The position numbers and the translations under genes are program-made. 64,000 bases of DNA from Prostheceraeus crozeri (Eukaryota; Platyhelminthes; Polycladida; Euryleptidae): contig CAJQUW010000558.1 in assembly GCA_907163375.1 (NCBI GenBank), positions 62,001 through 126,000 of the forward strand, in the 5' to 3' direction. The notes below the pieces were generated by a model that did not search any database, was not told the origin of the DNA, and saw nothing but the letters and a program-made list of their open reading frames with translations. Below, piece after piece: positions 1 to 9,916 of the stretch. The stretch's first letter is position 1; every line of letters begins with the position of its first letter.

Positions 1-846
1 TGCGATGTTGATAGCAAGTATGTTTTGAACGCGGTTCCTTACACAGGGAAGGATGAACAACGTGATCCACGCGTTTCTGTTCCTGAATCAGTTGTCATGA
101 ACTTGACCAAGGCTTACACCAACAGTGGCATTTCAGTGACGACTGATAACTTTTTCACCTCCAGCTCCTTGGCCAAAAATCTTTCTCAGAGGAACATAAC
201 TCTGTTGGGAACGATTCGACAAAATAGACGTGAAATTCCAAGGGAAGTTGCACAGTGCCTTGCTTCAAAGCATATTCCGGTTCACTCATCTGCATTCTTC
301 AAGTCTGAAAACCAAATGCTTGCGGCTTACAAAGTCAAAACAACCAAAACTGTGCTGGTTTTATCAACTGAGCACAGATCCGCGAAAGTCGATGAGAACC
401 ATCCAAAGAAAAAACCGGAAATTATCACGAAATACAACAACACGAAATACGGCGTTGACATTTCCGACCAAATGTTGAGGTTGTATTCTACAAAGTGCGC
501 ATCAAGGCGATGGCCGCTTGCGGTTTTCTTCAACCTTTTGGACATCTTATGCCTCAATTCGTGGATCTTGGCGAAGGAAATGAACATGAGAAGTGCAAGA
601 ACACGCAGAGAATTTTTGTTACACATCGGAAAGTTGTTCTGCAGCAAGGCACCGTCCCGAAAGCGTCCACCTCATTTCAATATTTCTACACTTCGTTCTC
701 AAGCCCTGCAGAGCGGATCATCTGAAGAACGGACGAGATGTCAAACGTGCAAGTCCAATAAGACAAAGGTAACATGCTGCTCCTGTCACAAGTTTGTTTG
801 TGGCAAGTGTTCCTCTCCCCTGTGCAATTCGTGCAGTTCCTCTTAG
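1..846 (+). CDS. piggyBac-type transposase, C-terminal part (cut by window edge)
   Basis: Cut-and-paste DNA transposase of the piggyBac (DDE_Tnp_1_7) family, acting at TTAA sites. The reading frame is open from base 1, so the N-terminal half lies outside the window. Seen directly: the early block YVLNAVPYTGK, then TDNFFTS holding the second catalytic Asp, then KYGVDISDQM holding the third catalytic Asp followed by the RRWPLAVFFNLLD helix. The last ~35 residues are a cysteine-rich finger (CQTC, CCSCHKFVCGKC, CNSC), the zinc-binding end domain known in this family for binding the terminal repeats. The visible 281 residues contain no break, and a poly(A) signal and plausible 3' terminus follow. 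Whether the element is complete cannot be judged without the first catalytic Asp and the 5' terminus. Confidence 0.93.
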   Translation, partial: CDVDSKYVLNAVPYTGKDEQRDPRVSVPESVVMNLTKAYTNSGISVTTDNFFTSSSLAKNLSQRNITLLGTIRQNRREIPREVAQCLASKHIPVHSSAFFKSENQMLAAYKVKTTKTVLVLSTEHRSAKVDENHPKKKPEIITKYNNTKYGVDISDQMLRLYSTKCASRRWPLAVFFNLLDILCLNSWILAKEMNMRSARTRREFLLHIGKLFCSKAPSRKRPPHFNISTLRSQALQSGSSEERTRCQTCKSNKTKVTCCSCHKFVCGKCSSPLCNSCSSS

Positions 847-906
847 ACAGTCAGATGAGAGAGAATTCTTATCTCAACACTTTCAGCTTTTGTTATTACA
901 TATTTC

Positions 907-912
907 AATAAA
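907..912 (+). terminator. AATAAA poly(A) signal of the piggyBac transposase
   Basis: Canonical AATAAA about 60 bases after the transposase stop codon and before the terminal inverted repeat, where this family usually has it. Confidence 0.55.
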
Positions 913-948
913 AATTGTTCACCGACATTATGTATTTTTTTTTGTTGT

Positions 949-981
949 GGGTCAATTGACCCAACGGTCCTTAATGGTTAA
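949..981 (+). repeat. Candidate piggyBac 3' terminal repeat and TTAA target site
   Basis: The perfect 14-bp palindrome GGGTCAATTGACCC (949-962) is followed by CAACGGTCCTTAATGG and TTAA at 978-981. Palindromic GGGTC...GACCC blocks close to the ends and TTAA target duplication are characteristic of piggyBac elements. The matching 5' terminus is outside the window, so the exact end is inferred. Confidence 0.6.
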
Positions 982-1037
982 AAAATTTTTGGTCTTTCTA
1001 GTGTTAATAAAGCTTTGAGAAGTATGTCAACTCATTG

Positions 1038-1127
1038 AATGGTTTTATTCAGGAAGGCAAAGAAGTTGTGTGGATCGATGAAGCCAACTTCAACCTTTTC
1101 TGTAGAAGGACTCAGTTTGGTCGGTTC
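1038..1127 (+). pseudogene. Tc1/mariner (IS630 superfamily) transposase relic
   Basis: A short stretch reads FIQEGKEVVWIDEANFNLF followed by CRRTQFGRF and a stop. The pattern hydrophobic-hydrophobic-D-E-x-x-F-N-x-x, then R-R-x-x-GR, is the second catalytic Asp block of the DDE_3/Tc1-IS630 transposases. Just beyond it a shifted frame still reads GRSKIARTRKPSDSK, resembling the next family segment, but stops accumulate and no third Asp is visible. The adjoining ~200 bases to about 1340 may be further decayed transposase. This is a small, old, non-functional fragment; no terminal repeats were found. Confidence 0.5.
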
Positions 1128-1379
1128 TAAAATCGCACGTACGAGGAAACCTTCGGATTCCAAAAGTTGTTGGGCAACGAGTCGGTGAGCAGAGACTCCA
1201 AAATCTGGAAAGTGTCGTCCATGAAGGATTGGGATCATTGACAGACCAGATATGTGTGCGCGCATCTCAACATTCCGCAAGCTTTCATGGTGACGTTTTC
1301 GCCCTGAGGGACTTAAGAGTCGGGGAATGAGGTCAGACATTTAATAAACAGGCTTCTGGAATATAATTCTTGTTTTCTG

Positions 1380-1868
1380 AACATCAATCTGGCAAAATGA
1401 AATATAACTATTGATTTCCGAAATCAATGTGAGAGTTTCTGAAATATAAGTGATGGTTTCTGAAATGATGAAACATTCTCAAATGTTTCTGCTTCATTCG
1501 ATGACATAAGTGATTCAATCTCAAATATAAAGTTAAATGCTGATATATAAATAGTCATATCTGAAATATAACTGGTCAATTCTGAATTAGTTGAAATATA
1601 AGTGATCAGCTCCAAAATATAAATGTCAAGTTCTGAATTTTCGGAAATACAAATGATAAAATCTGAAAATGAAGTGACGCATTCTGAAAAATTGTGACAA
1701 TGATACAATATAAGTAGCAGAATCTGAAATTTAGTTGATAAGTTCTGAAATCAAAGTGACATTGATGTGATAGATTAAGATGAAATGACCAATTCTCATT
1801 AATAAATGCAGGGTTCTGAACTAAAAACTGAAAATCTGAAATATAAATGGTGACATCTGAAATAAACA
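1380..1868. repeat. Degenerate minisatellite, ~20-nt unit
   Basis: At least twelve imperfect copies of a core close to TTCTGAAATATAAGTGAT, spaced roughly 20-22 bases, for example near 1436, 1457, 1569, 1631, 1661, 1682, 1721, 1743, 1834 and 1854. The copies have drifted and some spacings are irregular. The complementary strand gives long Ile/Ser/Tyr-rich open frames (repeated YIS), which are a by-product of the repeat and not genes. Confidence 0.7.
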
Positions 1869-4043
1869 TGGAAATGGTATAGAAGCAGTTCGTGATTGGC
1901 CTTGGGTTGCCATGGCAATAGCATTGATTGCTGTCCACTTATTGTCCTTCTCTCACACTGCATGTTATTCAGTTATGTTCCTGTGATTAACACCAGTTCC
2001 GCGTCAACACACGACTTAGAGTGGACGGCAGAGTCAGGTGCAAAAGAGTCAGATGCTAGCAATCGACACCTACACACCTACAGGTCGAGTCAGTTGCAAC
2101 GTCATGCTGAGAAGTGCCATATGTTATGTATCAACTGCGGCTATCAAACGCCCACTTCCACATTTCACATAACCATTCATGCGACCAGTCTATTCTTGCG
2201 TCATGAAAATTTCAAGGCTAAAGGGTAGATGAATTTCGGAAATCGATTTTCAGAGGCTGGTAAGAATCGATTAATTCCTGTATAAAAGCATGATGAATAT
2301 GTTAGATAATGGATGTTGAACAAATCTGTGTGGAGTCCATATGATCATCAAATATCATGACCACTCCACACAATGAAAAAAAGGCATAAATAGTTAAAAA
2401 AATTGTGCTTCGCGAAGTTTTTTTCCTTCGAAGATGTTTAAATTTTGCGAAATATTCCAGTCCTACGTGTACTACAAGTCCTCAATAAAGCGTCGATATG
2501 GCATTATCAAAAAATTATACAACTACATGAATTAAGGGTTCTTTTTTTTAGCATGTAGAATATCTAAACTTGGGCTAGGGCTATATTTTGTATTCAATAC
2601 TTGAAAAATATTAAGGAAATAGTTGCTCCTTAGTTGTACATTTAGATACGTAAAATGCCTGAAAGGTGCATAGGTTTTATGTCCGAGGACATAGTATACG
2701 CTACTGCTTGTGTACAAGGGATGATGAGCAATTATATTGGCAGAATTGTTATGTCTTTTAGCCGATAAATTATCACTATCGGTTATCGGCGAAATTTCAT
2801 ACATTGGCACATCATCAAAGCTTACTTCGACTTCTGATTCTTGCTTTTTCAGTACCTACCAGACTGCAGAAAAGAGTTCATATTTCCCTTGGTCCTGGAA
2901 TCGTCACATATTCATTCTTGAACGCAATTGTTTCTACAATATTTGGATTTATCGAACGCGTTCAAATTTTGATATGTATTTTTTCTTCAAAATTGTAATT
3001 TAGAATATTCTCTAATAACTATTTCACACATTGCAGTATACTACAATAAATGAGTGAAATTACAAACGCATAATCGTAATAGTTTTTCACATCGGGTGTA
3101 ATGAAAACTACGGAATTCTAATGATCGATAATAATGTTATTCCTTCCATATTCGTTTCTACTGACAAGCAGTATGACAATCGCTAAATCGGTGGTGATTG
3201 GGCGCCAAGTTGATTCGAATTGCTAGCCAATTATACATACTTTGCAGCATGCAATTTATCTTCGATATCTTCGAATCCGTGCTAATGAGCGCATCTTCTA
3301 TGAGAGCTAGTACACACGATAAATCATCTGAATATTGTAAAGATACTTGTACTGTACAGTGGACTGCTGTACTTTTGGACTATCCTGTTGTACGTTTAGG
3401 GAGAGATGGAGCCGGTATGGTGCCGGTTAAAACATACGTAGGCTTATTTTGCCATGTTGTGACAGCCCTTTATGCATGCTGATTGAGATTTTATCACCAA
3501 TATATTTTTTAGTCCAAGCATCGTTATCCAATCGCAGAGAAGGATGCTGTGCAGTTGAATTTTTGTTACAGGACTGTAATTATGAAAACAGTTTGAAAGC
3601 ATTAATTTTATTGTGTTCGGTTACTTTCTGAACACCCGGGTGATAATAAAAGCTTCATATTTTCATGCAAAAATATGTGTGCCGCGTTATTTTTTCGACA
3701 GGGGCTCAACCTTTTGTAGTGTGAATGTTCGGTGAGGTGCTTTAAATCATATTAATCATTGATTAATTTTTGTGAGTGTCTTTCAAATGTTTGATCATGT
3801 TGTTGGTGTTGTCCGAATATGCATTAGCTATTTACTGTGTTAGATATTGTACGAATATTGGAATTATTGGCATAGAATGTCCGAGGCGCGTAGCCAATGA
3901 TGGTGTTGTCAATGATTCCAATATGAGTACAATATCTAGCTTAACCTCTTTCTATGGTTCTGGGCTATAAACATGGAAATAATATTTCAAAATTCAAGAT
4001 TTCCATACATTTAATACTGTTGTCATTTTATTGCTCAAACAAG
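1869..4043. other. No recognisable gene; repeats only
   Basis: AT-rich sequence with short open frames but no family resemblance or splice-bounded exon that I can support. It holds a small hairpin (2327-2336 with 2363-2372, a 10-bp stem) and one member of a dispersed repeat pair (3411-3575). Confidence 0.5.
3411..3575 (+). repeat. Dispersed repeat, copy A
   Basis: About 160 bases alignable by eye in the same orientation with 6330-6492. Shared words include TTGCCATGTT, TGCATG-TGATTGA, TTATCAC/TCATCAC and GCATCG-TATCC. The copies have diverged considerably, so this is an old interspersed repeat of unknown family. Confidence 0.55.
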
Positions 4044-5333
4044 ATGAATAACTGCTTTAATTTTAATACCAGGAAGATTGCTGATTTTAATTTGGACATA
4101 AAATCTAGTTTGATTGCTGATGATATACCGGCAGATGATATTAATTTCGTAACAGATGAAGAAATTGAAAAGTTGTCGTTAGGAAGCATTCCTTTTAACA
4201 CGAAATCCAAAAGAATATGGGCGTATCGCCATTTTGATTCTTGGCGACAAAAAAGGAATGAGAATCCCGATGAAAACTTTCGTATACCGCAGACACCAAT
4301 AGAAGATTTTTCAATTGAAGAGTTAAACTTTGCAATCCCTCGCTTTATATGCGAAATAAAAGATAAAAAGGGTTGCATATTTAGGCCAAAAACTTTGAAG
4401 GAATTGGTATTACAACTACAGCAGTACATCAACATGAATCATAAAAATGAAAATTATCATTTTTTGAGTGATGGCAAGTTCAAAGCCATCAGAGGCTGCC
4501 TTGATTCAATGATGGCGAAACCAGCGGCCGCGGGAATGAATATTCCAAAGAAACAGGCAGAAATTATCACCAAGGAGCAAGAGGATAAGTTATGGCAAAT
4601 GGGATTACTGGGTTCTGACACGCCACAAAAACTACTGAACACCATCCTATTTACTGTTAGCCTGAACTTCTCCTTACGTGGTGGCTCCGAACATTCACTT
4701 TTCACAATTGATCAATTTGAAGTTAGAAATGAGGATGGAATGAAAGTATTGTTTTTTACCGAAAAGAAGTCGAAGAACCACAGCGGAACACTGAAAGACA
4801 TCAATAGTGACATAAAGGAAGTGAGAGCGATTGAAAATCGAAACGATATAGACAAAAGCCCTCCCCATATATTTGAAAAAATATTTAAGTCATCGTCCTC
4901 CAAGGGTTTCGCGATTAGCCCCGGCCATTACCTTCGGCCATTAGTAAACGCGAGAGGAAATGTGTGGTATTCCATTCAGCCGGTAGGCTTGCACACAATT
5001 GAGTCTATGGTTGGCGACATAATGAAAAAGGCCGGATACAGTGGATATCATACCACTCATTCTTTGCGTGCTAGTTCGGCAACTCGTATGTTTGCCGCAG
5101 GACTTGACAGTAAAATAATAATGAAAATGACAGGTCATCGTAGTGAAAAGGGCATTAACAGCTATAAACGCATTTCAAAAGACCAAACAAATACCGCATC
5201 CTTGATAATTCAAGGAGCAGAAAAAAATGTCGATGGCAACCAGATTGATTTGAATAATATTGGTGATGGACATTCACGAAAAAAAATAAAAATTATTACT
5301 TCCAGTGGGACTATACTCGAAATCGACCAGTAA
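4044..5333 (+). CDS. Crypton-type tyrosine recombinase, apparently intact
   Basis: A 429-residue protein from the ATG at 4044; an upstream in-frame ATG at 3954 would add 30 hydrophobic residues that do not look like part of the domain. Tyrosine recombinases cut and rejoin DNA through a 3'-phosphotyrosine. The N-terminal half holds a core-binding-like segment (FNTKSKRIWAYRHFDSWRQK, residues ~51-70). The C-terminal half shows the catalytic set: Arg212 in SLRGG, a Lys candidate near 241, His339-x-x-Arg342 in THSLRAS, His365 in MTGHRS, and Tyr374 in SYKRI. This layout fits metazoan Crypton/DUF3504-like recombinases. No reverse transcriptase lies nearby, arguing against a DIRS element. No stop or frameshift interrupts it. 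It could be a recent Crypton or a host gene derived from one. Confidence 0.82.
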   Translation: MNNCFNFNTRKIADFNLDIKSSLIADDIPADDINFVTDEEIEKLSLGSIPFNTKSKRIWAYRHFDSWRQKRNENPDENFRIPQTPIEDFSIEELNFAIPRFICEIKDKKGCIFRPKTLKELVLQLQQYINMNHKNENYHFLSDGKFKAIRGCLDSMMAKPAAAGMNIPKKQAEIITKEQEDKLWQMGLLGSDTPQKLLNTILFTVSLNFSLRGGSEHSLFTIDQFEVRNEDGMKVLFFTEKKSKNHSGTLKDINSDIKEVRAIENRNDIDKSPPHIFEKIFKSSSSKGFAISPGHYLRPLVNARGNVWYSIQPVGLHTIESMVGDIMKKAGYSGYHTTHSLRASSATRMFAAGLDSKIIMKMTGHRSEKGINSYKRISKDQTNTASLIIQGAEKNVDGNQIDLNNIGDGHSRKKIKIITSSGTILEIDQ

Positions 5334-6188
5334 ACTGTACGAGTGAATGAACGATCAGTAATCAATAGCCGTTGATTATTTGCCATGTATATTAATGACT
5401 TATTCAATTATAGGAAATGTTGAAACGTGATACTCTTTTTTAACTAGAATGCAAATTTCTAGGGTTACTGTACATATATTATATTGTCTGACTAAAAATA
5501 AGCCAACAACATGATATTACATCTAGCCTATCGAGAAAATTACATCAACTGTCATCACATTTCTTAGATCAAAACGTTGACACTTTAAACGATGGCAAAA
5601 ACAACTTGGACGGGCTCCTCCTGACATTTCAATACCACTTGCGTAATTTACGCAAAAAACCGCTAGTCTGATATTATATCTCTAGGGTTCTTATGCATAT
5701 AGATATTTTTCCGGACATTATCTGCTTAAGCATTGAAATCCCATTGGAACATACTGTACTGTGATAATGTACTGTCTCCATTGCCGCAATGCAAATTTTT
5801 GGATTATGCATATAATAATTTGAAGCTGATAATGTCCTACTGAGTGATAGAAGGAGGTTATTGAGAGAGGAAATATCAACTTTTCCTCCCCCCAGCTATG
5901 TTGTACAGCCCGAGCGCAGTGAGGGATGGACAGACAGCTAAGGGAGGAAATGTTTATTTCCTGTCGAAAGAATGTAGCCTTTCATTTTGTGACATTTAGA
6001 TGTCTATTGTTCATTATGAAATTGATGGTTGCATCGCGAAATCTATGAATGAGCTAATCCAGGGACTATATCGATATCTTGGTAGTCTCTGGCTAATCAT
6101 AACTTGTTTACAGACTTCTATGATTTTTTACACAGGAGCTTGCACAAGAAAAGTGAACTGCGGGAGGAAAAGTTAGCTTTGTGATCCC

Positions 6189-6220
6189 GTGGGACTGAAA
6201 AGTTGACTTTTCACTCCCAC
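6189..6220. repeat. 32-bp near-perfect palindrome (hairpin)
   Basis: GTGGGACTGAAAAGT pairs with ACTTTTCACTCCCAC across a 2-base centre with a single mismatch. It sits at the right side of a looser inverted pair (5877-5892 / 6171-6187), so it may mark a decayed fold-back element. Confidence 0.6.
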
Positions 6221-6329
6221 ACAAAATGAAAAGACTATGTCACACAGCTGACACTGAGACAACTACAGATGATTCTGACGTCTCTTGCAATGATATCAAC
6301 TCAGAGGTAGAACCGGCATGAAAAATTCC

Positions 6330-6492
6330 ATACCGGCCCGGTACTGGTCATGCCAGTCAAACAATATCCAGGCCTACTTTGCCATGTTTTGTCAACTCTA
6401 TGTGCATGTTGATTGAAACTTCATCACTAACATGTCTTGGCATCGCTATCCTACCGTACTGAAGGGTGCTAATGCAGCTGATTTTTTACAAG
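6330..6492 (+). repeat. Dispersed repeat, copy B
   Basis: Direct-orientation partner of 3411-3575. It has the same order of short conserved words with many substitutions and small gaps. Confidence 0.55.
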
Positions 6493-7108
6493 GCTTCCCC
6501 GAAATCCACATATTATCCACATATCTTGTTATCCACTCCAACTTGTACAAATCTCATTTAGCGCGTACTAAAAGTTCTGCCTAAGTTGGCACCGTAGGCA
6601 TATAATTCGGAATTTTTCTGATAGTTTTATAGCACAGACGAAGTGCCGGTAGTTCATGTATTCGTCAGATTTAGAATAGAGTAGCTTTCAAATTGTTTCC
6701 AATTATCAAAGTCTATCGGGAAAAATACTGGATAACTTACAGATTGTTGCAATTCAAAATTTGTGATCAATGTTATTAAATATTAAATTGTTAGTTTTAA
6801 CTTTTCCTTCTGACATTTTAGTTTGGCTAGCTTGTATATTATGTGTCTGATGTTTCCGGATCATGGCAGTTTTCACTATGATGTGTTTTGAAATTATTGC
6901 TTAACGGATCATCATATTCAAACTGGTCAAGTATCTGACCACTTCTGAACAATAACAGAAACTACGAAATCACTTTAGTGTGAAATGTATCCGCAGCTAC
7001 TACCAACTTCAGCTTTACTAAAGCAGGTACTGGGGAGAATGCAAGAAAATGGTAAACGATTATCGCAAAGCTAATGTATTTTCCATTTTCGGCACATTTT
7101 TGTTACAG

Positions 7109-7535
7109 TTTCCACGTTGGAAGCGGATGTATGGAGTCTTGTGCTTGGGCTGAATCAGTTCGTACGGCTGCACGTGTAGCTGAACTGTTTCCCCAGTATG
7201 GGTTCAAAATGCGTCTGCTGGATATCGGTGGTGGATTCCCTGGCAACTCAGAAGATCTAAAACAGGATGATACACCGTCTTTCCAGGCAATCTGTGAACC
7301 ATTGCGGGAAGCTTTGGAAATTGAATTTCCTCAGGAAAGTGGTGTCGAAATTATTGCTGAACCTGGACGATTCTTCGCAGCTTCTTTGTTCACCGCTGTC
7401 ACTGAGGTGTATGGCAAGCGAGTGGTTGAGGAAGAGGGCGAGATCGTGGATCAAGTTTACGTGGGTGACGGTGTCTACGGATCATTCAATAATATTATCT
7501 TTGATCACCAGCGGGTCCTCCTCTCGGCTATAATC
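7109..7535 (+). CDS. ODC1: Ornithine decarboxylase, internal exon
   Basis: Ornithine decarboxylase converts ornithine to putrescine, the first step of polyamine synthesis, in the cytosol, with pyridoxal phosphate. This exon encodes residues matching the middle of the alanine-racemase-like barrel and the start of the C-terminal sheet domain. FHVGSGC carries the His stacking on the cofactor, LLDIGGGFPG is the glycine-rich phosphate-binding turn, IIAEPGRFF the phosphate-binding EPGR, and VGDGVYGSFNNIIFDH carries the substrate-binding Asp. Borders: acceptor TTTTGTTACAG ends at 7108 and the donor GTAAGT begins at 7536. The exon enters one base before a codon boundary (the final T of a codon split 2+1) and leaves in phase 0. 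All visible active-site residues are kept, so this is not an antizyme-inhibitor-like paralogue. Exons for the first ~190 residues were not found in the window. Confidence 0.95.
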
Positions 7536-9410
7536 GTAAGTCTACTTGCGATGTCTTAACTATATCACTGTTGCACTTGATGATGAATCTATGAATCAGA
7601 CTTTTATTTCTTCAAAAAAATCAGCAGAATTCATCCTAATCATTTGCTGGAACTTCATGCCATAATTTCACATATACATGTCAGTTCGGCTGTTCGTCCC
7701 GTATTATATACAGACAGCCGCTCTCCTGAAAGGGTTTCTATTGTTTTTATATAAACTCAGCACACAAGATGAATAGACGGAAGATGAGCACTGCATTCTC
7801 CACTCATTACCTTCTTCTTTCCACCACCCGATGATCATAATTTCCCCTATATCAATGAGTTGTTAGAAAATGCGAGTTTCTCTCACAAATTCTTGAAACA
7901 ATGTCACAGCAATTTGACGCAGGTTCTATCTTCAAAATGTGAAACTCAAATTAACTTAAATAAATTATGCTTGACGACATTGATAAATATTTAATAAGAA
8001 TGTCAAGAAATTCAATTGATAAGAAATAATGTCACGTGTCACTCATATTAATCTTTTAAGTCTGAATGTCGTTGCCTATTCCATCTGTAGATAAATCTGG
8101 AAATAAAGACCATTGAATTCCTCTTGCTTCCTTATTGCATTACGGAAATAGTAAGCCTACCTCACTTTGAGAAAATGAAATTAATGCCAATTCAACATTA
8201 TGTGACGTCGATTGGTGGCCAGCAGGTAAAGTGGTGCGACATTTTCCTTTTATTTGTCTCCATAAGATGTCTCTACCATGCTTGACGTCATCATTCTAAC
8301 AAGATTATCTGAAGTATTTGGAAGGTTTATGCTTTTGTAATTGATCTTTGCTGCTGCAAGCCTGTGCAATCGACTCGTTAAGAACCGGTACCACAACGCT
8401 GATCATTCTGTTAGTCAAGTTGCTCATTGTGTTGTTTAAAATTACGCAAGTTTGTGGGTTATGTTATTTCATATAATGTTGAATTGTCCTCATTTGCTTT
8501 GTATAATTAGAGAATTATGTCGGGGTAACGCCGTTGAATGAATGAAATGAGTAATAGTAATTCTTCGGCAAATTGGATTGTTTTATTTCCACTACGTGCG
8601 AACCATGATAAATTAAACTCTTAGCAGTCTTATTATCTGATAAGGTTGATTTGAAACAGTCATTTGACGTCCACTCGAATTTCGTAAGTGTTATGTTTGT
8701 GTTAAGTCACGACATTGTATCCATAGCATTGCAAGATATGGTTGACACATGAGAAAGCTATTGACAAGTCAAATCTGGGGATATATAATTAGAATACTGT
8801 ACTAGTGAATTACTTATTTTCGCCAATATCACCAACTATTTTTGCACACATGAGTAATTCGCCAATTGACTTGACAATTGGCGAACTTTAGCGACATCTG
8901 ACTTGGTTCCTATGATTATTATCCTTGTTGCTTGACCTAGCCATGCATAATGAAATCTTCATTGCTCCTTCATTCTACAAGCATCCTTCTGACCAGCTAT
9001 CTGAACGCATGCAATCCCTCAAGTATCTTAAAAATTGTGATTAAAAATTTAGTAAGGACACCAGCATGGTCTTATCGTGAAAAGAATGCATATGCACGAT
9101 GGATGGTTTTTATAAACCGAAAAATTCATCGTGCAAGCAATTAAGAGAAGTTCTTTCAAAACAAAAGGTCGGCAACCCTGCTTATATTGGCCGTATGCGT
9201 GAATATTTCCCCTTGGCTGCGTCATTTATGCAAGTGTTGCTGTGCACAAATTAGTACCATTGTGTGATGCTCGTGCATCTCAGTTGCTTGTCGATTGCGA
9301 CAGAAACTAAAAGTGGAAACTAATACATGCCAGTAGTCATCTGTGATCGCTTATTTCTTTCATAAATCACCCAACGAGCGCATTCCAGATAATCATAAAA
9401 GTCATTATTT

Positions 9411-9500
9411 AGGGGTGTACCGATCAATCTGCCAATTATTGACACGTTAGAGCAATTTTCGGTAATCGACCGATACCTTGCTAATCGGCCGATTATTGGA
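9411..9500. repeat. Candidate hAT-like terminus
   Basis: TAGGGGTGTACCGATC resembles the T/CAGGG...GCACCGA termini common among hAT elements. It is followed by a CGGTAATCGACCGATA-type subterminal region and the 14-bp palindrome TAATCGGCCGATTA. No matching inverted end was found, so it would be a truncated copy. Confidence 0.3.
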
Positions 9501-9640
9501 TAAATTTAGATAAATAATAGAAAATAATAATAATAGATAATTATTATGTTATATAATAATAGATATATAAATGATATATATAATGATAATAATAATTAGA
9601 TAATAAATTTAGATGATAAATTTTCAATTTAAAGTAACTG
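9500..9640. repeat. AT-rich low-complexity tract
   Basis: Runs of ATA, TAAT and AATAAT with almost no G or C; microsatellite-like, no coding sense. Confidence 0.7.
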
Positions 9641-9916
9641 ATCGAAAGACAAAATTTCAAATTTTTTGGATGTTTTTATCACATTTTATACACGTACACT
9701 TTGCTGAGCTGCGAATCAAAATTTAAGCGACTTCTTTTAAGGCTGGTGAAAAATTTTCTTTGGCATGTTATGATGTTCAGATAATATTTTTCACCGCATG
9801 GGTGGGAACCGATCCGGAGTTTCCGGTTCATAGCCCATAGTTTTCGACTCAGGTTCAGTTCTCATTTTCGACCCTGACCCGACACATGAGTTTCAGTTTT
9901 TAGGTTTGAATAAGGT

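Larger units (their letters stand above)
5334..7108. other. Gap before the decarboxylase exon; repeats, no gene
   Basis: Likely intron of the decarboxylase gene and/or the Crypton 3' flank. I searched by eye for the missing N-terminal decarboxylase motifs (the Lys-containing YAVKCN block and FDCAS) and did not find them. It contains a fold-back pair near 5877 and 6171 (TCAACTTTTCCTCCC against GGGAGGAAAAGTTAGC), a near-perfect hairpin at 6189-6220, and a dispersed repeat at 6330-6492. Confidence 0.45.

Noticed and set aside
1032-1340. 102-codon minus-strand open frame as a gene
   Set aside because: It is the antisense shadow of the Tc1-like transposase relic on the plus strand.
1424-1938. Two minus-strand open frames rich in Ile, Ser and Tyr as repetitive proteins
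   Set aside because: They arise from the ~20-nt minisatellite and have no independent support.
3954-4043. Upstream ATG extending the recombinase by 30 residues
   Set aside because: The added stretch is hydrophobic and unlike the domain; the ATG at 4044 begins a charged N-terminus that fits better.
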